Shown: piece by piece, positions 60,438 through 64,000 of the stretch
Layout of the letters: each line of letters begins with the position of its first letter
How positions within the stretch are numbered: position 1 is the stretch's first letter
Source: CAWJPW01 sp963844845
GTDB lineage: Bacteria > Acidobacteriota > Thermoanaerobaculia > Thermoanaerobaculales > Sulfomarinibacteraceae
Length of the DNA: 64,000 nucleotides
NCBI GenBank assembly: GCA_963844845.1
Contig: CAWJPW010000008.1
Coordinates: forward strand, 62,001 to 126,000
Direction of reading: 5' to 3'
The notes under the pieces: generated by a model
Database searches by the model: none
What the model saw: only the letters and a program-made list of their open reading frames with translations
What the model was told of the DNA's origin: nothing
Program-made: the position numbers and the translations under genes

Positions 60438-61706
60438 ATGCCGCGTCGTCTTTATGCGCCTGTTCTCTGCCTGCTCGTGCTCTGCACGGGGGTACCCGCC
60501 GTCTCAACCGCCCAGTGGAGCGACCCCGGCGTCTTCTGGAGTGACGCGTGGGACGACGCTCATGGGCTCGACATCGATGACTCAGGAACGCGTCTCGTCA
60601 CCTTGATCCCTTACTCCGGTAGCGACGAGAACAACCGGTCGGTGGAGGTGTCGGAGCAGGTGCTCGGGGTATGGCAGACGCCGATCGTCCTGGCTCGGAA
60701 CGGGCATTTCTCGGACGAAGCGGTTCAGCAGCAGCCGCAGATCACCACCCCGGTCATCAGCGGCGACGGCGAGACCATCGTCTACCTCGGCTACACCGGT
60801 ACGGCCTACGCGGTCTACATAAGCTACCGCCAGGAGGGGACCTGGACGACACCGGCGGTGCTGCCCACCGGCCTCGACTCCTACCACTACTGGCTGAGCC
60901 TCTCGCGGGACGGCAGCACTCTGGCTCTCAGCAACTACCCCTTCTCCGGGGACCTCCACGTCTATGTCATGACCCGGAATCAACAGGGCTGGGGAGCACC
61001 GGTCCAGGTGGACAGCGGGTACACGGGCGGGCAGTTCCCCTCGCTCAGCGCCGACGGTACGCGGCTCGTCTGGGTCAGCAATGCCAGGGTCACGTACTCC
61101 CACCTGCAGGATGGAGCCTGGAGTACGCCCCAGGAGCTGACCTCCAACATCTGGAGCGAGTACAGGGTCGAGTATCCGCAAATGGCCGCGGACGGTGCCT
61201 CGCTCTACTACTGGTACGTGACATTGGAAGCAAACGGCGCTTCGTATACGAAGGTGTCCCAGGACCTGTACGTCATGCGTCGCTCGGGTGACACCTGGCA
61301 GGCACCCGAGAAGGTCAACGGCGATCCGGTGACTCCGGCCGAGGACGTGGTCGTCGTGGCCACTGCCGACGAGCACGCGACCCGGTTGGTCTATACGCGC
61401 CCCGTCATCCACAACGACGTCATCGACTCGTCGAGCCTCGAGGTCAGCGAGTGGCAGGGTGGAACCAGCTGGTCGGCCGCCTCGCTCGTGGTCGAAGACG
61501 GGTTCGGAAACTACAATCGCTTCCCGAAGCTGACGCCGGACGGGCTCACGCTGCTCTTCGACGGCCGGGACCGGTACACCCCTTCCTACGTCGAGCGCGG
61601 GCTGTGGGAGATGCACACCACTGAGGCGCCGCCGGCGGGCGACGTGATCTTCAACAACGGCTTCGAATCAGGCTCGACCTCGCTGTGGTCGGCAGTCGTA
61701 GGGTGA
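60438..61706 (+). CDS. secreted beta-propeller protein with GFESGS C-terminal tail
   Basis: 422 residues. Signal peptide (YAPVLCLLVLCTGVPAVSTA), then five or more PD40/TolB-like blades, each carrying an SxDGxxLxxxS-type strand (ISGDGETIVYLGY, LSRDGSTLALS, LSADGTRLVWVS, MAADGASLYYW, LTPDGLTLLFD). It ends IFNNGFESGSTSLWS, similar to the tail of the beta-helix protein in the 4 kb insertion. Probably a secreted or surface-attached binding protein. I choose ATG 60438 (GGAAGGG six bases upstream) over GTG 60420. It is next to RAYT remnant copy 2. Confidence 0.85.
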   Translation: MPRRLYAPVLCLLVLCTGVPAVSTAQWSDPGVFWSDAWDDAHGLDIDDSGTRLVTLIPYSGSDENNRSVEVSEQVLGVWQTPIVLARNGHFSDEAVQQQPQITTPVISGDGETIVYLGYTGTAYAVYISYRQEGTWTTPAVLPTGLDSYHYWLSLSRDGSTLALSNYPFSGDLHVYVMTRNQQGWGAPVQVDSGYTGGQFPSLSADGTRLVWVSNARVTYSHLQDGAWSTPQELTSNIWSEYRVEYPQMAADGASLYYWYVTLEANGASYTKVSQDLYVMRRSGDTWQAPEKVNGDPVTPAEDVVVVATADEHATRLVYTRPVIHNDVIDSSSLEVSEWQGGTSWSAASLVVEDGFGNYNRFPKLTPDGLTLLFDGRDRYTPSYVERGLWEMHTTEAPPAGDVIFNNGFESGSTSLWSAVVG

Positions 61707-61763
61707 CCTCCGGCCGGGCCGTGTCCGTATCAATGCCGTACCGGGATGGGTGGCACCCGCCGG

Positions 61764-63467
61764 TCAGTGACCCGAGGCCACGAGGGTGATGTTCTCCCGG
61801 CGCGCGGCCACGACCCGTGCTGCGAAGGGCAGCGCCAGGTGGGCGACGACGCCCGCCAGCACCACAGCGACGGCCGCCGCCGCCGGCGCCGCCCAGGTCC
61901 GGCGGGTGAGGAGAAAGGCGCCCACCGCCATCCCCGCACCGGGCAGGATGACGATGAGGGTCCCGAGCATGTTGAGGACGGCGGCGACACCGTGCGGCTG
62001 GGAGCCGCGGCCGATGGCGGAGAGCTCCACCGGCTTCGGGAAGAGGGCCGAGAGGATCGCGGCGAGAGGCGCCACCGCGACGTGCGCGGCCAGCCCGGCC
62101 AGGACCGCCGCGATGACGAACGGCAGCCGTGCGGCGGAGTCGACGAGAAGGAGGGCCGCCGCCCCGGCGGTGGTCGCCAGGGCGACCAGCGCGGTGGTCG
62201 CCACCAGCTTGGCCGCCAGCAGCGTGCGCGTCGACACCGGCAGTACGCTCTCGAGGAGCTGACCACCGCGGATCACCGCGAACTGGTTGACCGAGAGGAC
62301 GGCCACGCTCAGCGGCCCGAACAACGCGAGGAAGACGACGGGCATCGGGCCCAGCGGCACCGGGCTCGCAACCCCGGCGTGCCGGCGGAAGGCGATGGCC
62401 ATCAAGGGCATCATGAGCGCGGGCGAGACCACCGCGATCTTGCCCCGCACGGTGCGCAGGTGGGCGCGGGCTTCGGCCGACGCGAGGGCAAGTAGGGGGC
62501 TCGCAGCAACGGCGGGCCGCCACCCGATCGCGGCCGCGCCGGCACCGGTGCGGCCGCTCCCTCCCGAGGACGACGAGGTGAGGAGCCGCTCGAGTATCGC
62601 CTGCGAGAGCAGGATCAGCGCGCCCGCCGTCACCAGGAGGAAAGCGAGAGCGACTGCGGCGTCGCGGCGGTCATGGGTCGCCGCGCCGGCGAGGGCCGTG
62701 CCGTAAAGGCCCGGCGGCGTGTAGCGAACGACAGGAGGAAGGACCAGCGCATCGCCCACCACCGCCCGGGGCGCCGCGGTGCTGGCGGCCGGACGCCCCT
62801 CGGGGCCGCGCTGGAGCAGCACCTGGGGCAGCAGGCCCGAGACCGACAGCAGCAGGACGACGACGAGGGTCACCAGCTCGGCGCGGCCCCGCCGGCGCGC
62901 GACCAGCTGCATGCCCAGCGCCATCGTGCTGCCCAGGGCGGCCACCGTCGCCAGGAGGAGGATCCCGGCGGCAGCGGCCAGGAGGCCGCCGGTAACGGCG
63001 CCGCCGGCGATCATGCCCAGCGGCAGCAGCACGGTCGCCGGCGCGAAGAGGAGCACGACCGGGTCGAGCACGGAGCGGAGCAGCTCGAGATTGCTGAAGA
63101 CCGTCCTCGGCACCGGCAGGAGACGAAGGAGTGTCGCCGACCCCGACCCCGCCTCACCCATGGAGAGGAGCGGGCGGATCACCACCCACACGGTGGGCAC
63201 GGCCACCATCGCGGTGGCGGCGATGGTGATGCCGACCACCGCGCGGCCGCCGTCCGCCAGCGTCCAGCCGGCCATGGCCCCACCGGCCGCCACAATGAGT
63301 GCCGCGGGCAGCAGGAGCAGCCCGATGAGGACCTTGAGCGCGATCTCGCTGATGCGGGAGGCCCGCTCGACGGCGTCCCGCTTCCCGCTCTCGAGCACGC
63401 GGTTCACCACCAGGCGCCACTGCAGCCAGGCCAGGGTCCGCAGCAGGCGCCAGCTCACGCCAGCCAC
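61764..63467 (-). CDS. ABC transporter permease (ABC-2 type)
   Basis: 567 residues with about twelve hydrophobic helices in two halves, separated by a hydrophilic loop around residue 260-330 (GGSGRTGAGAAAIGW). The GTG start overlaps the ATP-binding gene by 13 bases, so the two form one exporter. ABC-2-type exporters move polysaccharides, lipids or drugs; the substrate is not deducible. The gene ends about 60 bases from the convergent beta-propeller gene, with no clear terminator in between. Confidence 0.85.
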   Translation of the reverse strand: MAGVSWRLLRTLAWLQWRLVVNRVLESGKRDAVERASRISEIALKVLIGLLLLPAALIVAAGGAMAGWTLADGGRAVVGITIAATAMVAVPTVWVVIRPLLSMGEAGSGSATLLRLLPVPRTVFSNLELLRSVLDPVVLLFAPATVLLPLGMIAGGAVTGGLLAAAAGILLLATVAALGSTMALGMQLVARRRGRAELVTLVVVLLLSVSGLLPQVLLQRGPEGRPAASTAAPRAVVGDALVLPPVVRYTPPGLYGTALAGAATHDRRDAAVALAFLLVTAGALILLSQAILERLLTSSSSGGSGRTGAGAAAIGWRPAVAASPLLALASAEARAHLRTVRGKIAVVSPALMMPLMAIAFRRHAGVASPVPLGPMPVVFLALFGPLSVAVLSVNQFAVIRGGQLLESVLPVSTRTLLAAKLVATTALVALATTAGAAALLLVDSAARLPFVIAAVLAGLAAHVAVAPLAAILSALFPKPVELSAIGRGSQPHGVAAVLNMLGTLIVILPGAGMAVGAFLLTRRTWAAPAAAAVAVVLAGVVAHLALPFAARVVAARRENITLVASGH

Positions 63468-64000
63468 TCCAGGGCGTGGGCGCCCGCCGGAGGCGCGCCC
63501 ACGGCGGCGATGAACGCCTCCTCGAGGGACCGCCCCGCGGTGACCTCGGCGGTGGGGCCCTGGGCGACCAGCCGCCCTTGGTGGATGATCCCCACGTGGT
63601 CGGCGAGGCGTTCGATGATCTCGAGGATGTGCGAGGTCAGGAACACCGTTCCGCCGCGCGCGGCGAAGCGCTGCAGGAGCTCCTTGATCTGGTGCGAGGC
63701 GAGGGGGTCGATCCCCTCGAAGGGCTCGTCGAGGAAGAGCACTCGGGGCGCCGGCAGCAGCGCCACCGCCAACGCGAGCTTCTTGCGCATGCCGTGGGAG
63801 TAGTCGGCCACCAGCTTGCCGGCGGCGTTGGCGAGGCCGAGGAGGGCGAGCAGCTCGCTCCGGCGCTGCTCGGCGACTTCGGAGGGGAGGCCGTGGACAC
63901 GAGCCACGAGGGTCAGCGTCTCGGCCCCGGTGAGGCGCTCGAAGAGTGCCTCGTCCTCGGGGATCACGCCGGCCTGGCGCTTGATATCGAGATCGTGGGA
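63455..64000 (-). CDS. ABC transporter ATP-binding protein, partial
   Basis: The frame runs off the window, so the N-terminus with the Walker A lysine is missing. About 181 residues are visible: the ABC signature as YSHGMRKKLALAVALL (the usual LSGGQ is SHGMRK here), Walker B with VLFLDEPFEGIDP, and the switch His in TVFLTSHILEIIERL. It supplies ATP hydrolysis to the adjacent permease. The Q-loop region (GVIPEDEALFERLTG) is the last part seen. Confidence 0.9.
   Translation of the reverse strand, partial: SHDLDIKRQAGVIPEDEALFERLTGAETLTLVARVHGLPSEVAEQRRSELLALLGLANAAGKLVADYSHGMRKKLALAVALLPAPRVLFLDEPFEGIDPLASHQIKELLQRFAARGGTVFLTSHILEIIERLADHVGIIHQGRLVAQGPTAEVTAGRSLEEAFIAAVGAPPAGAHALEWLA

Overview
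The window is high-GC DNA from a Gram-negative bacterium: signal peptides, lipoboxes, an OmpA-like protein, a periplasmic His/Met-rich protein and a cyclic-glucan synthase homologue are all present. Three secreted proteins built from FG-GAP, parallel beta-helix and beta-propeller repeats, two of them ending in a GFExGS...WS tail, together with RAYT transposases flanked by GTGCCTGGCAC repeats, suggest an Acidobacteriota-like (possibly Thermoanaerobaculia-like) soil or sediment organism. That taxonomic placement is inference. No rRNA, tRNA or CRISPR array was seen.

Layout. 1-2450: the 5' part of a minus-strand FG-GAP surface protein and an intact REP-associated tyrosine transposase (RAYT). 2749-9663: a minus-strand stress block with groEL/groES, a CurA-like reductase, YHS and His/Met-rich metal proteins, a class D sortase with its LPQTA substrate next door, and small membrane and BON-domain proteins. 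9747-24405: a long minus-strand carbon-storage and energy operon reading pgm, glgP remnant, xfp, TIGR00341 membrane protein, class I fba, H+-ATPase, gnd remnant, zwf, tal remnant, pgi, sugar-nucleotidyltransferase remnant, RNase II-like. 24488-38226: cls on the plus strand and an 8.2 kb ndvB-like gene on the minus strand, convergent, split by a 4 kb lower-GC insertion carrying the beta-helix protein. 38248-50840: small envelope genes, an ECF sigma factor, a PAS-GGDEF-EAL protein, envelope methyltransferase and AsmA-like genes, and a GAF-PAS-GAF histidine kinase with a NarL/FixJ response regulator. 51141-53969: alpha/beta hydrolase, dodecin, GlsB/YeaQ, CsbD and a broken secreted protein. 54878-59098: TetR-MAPEG-metallo-beta-lactamase operon, a barnase-barstar pair and an OmpA-like protein. 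59164-64000: a dead second RAYT copy, a beta-propeller surface protein and an ABC exporter running off the end.

The most striking signal is a composite promoter found nine times between 9.6 and 54.1 kb, plus one decayed copy. In gene orientation it has a palindrome GGTAG-NNN-CTACC, then 32-34 bp later (start to start) GGGTAGTAAGTGCGCTTCCC, then 20-22 bp after GCGCTT a box close to CTANNTTNGAG, then in six of nine cases a start codon 23-28 nt further on. It precedes the BON/sortase block, the carbon operon (pgm), the remnant-rnb pair, the ndvB operon, the lipoprotein pair, the ECF sigma factor, the GGDEF-EAL gene, the methyltransferase operon and the CsbD/dodecin operon. I infer one regulon linking glycogen breakdown, phosphoketolase and pentose-phosphate flux, proton export and envelope remodelling. 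The NarL-type regulator at 50.2 kb is the obvious local candidate controller.

The second theme is gene erosion. gnd, tal, glgP and a nucleotidyltransferase survive only as short ORFs that keep their start codon and their ATGA-type overlap with the next gene, while xfp, the TIGR00341 gene, dodecin, the GGDEF-EAL N-terminus and the 53.4 kb gene carry frameshifts. Either the genome is really degrading these genes or the assembly contains indels; read-level data would separate the two.
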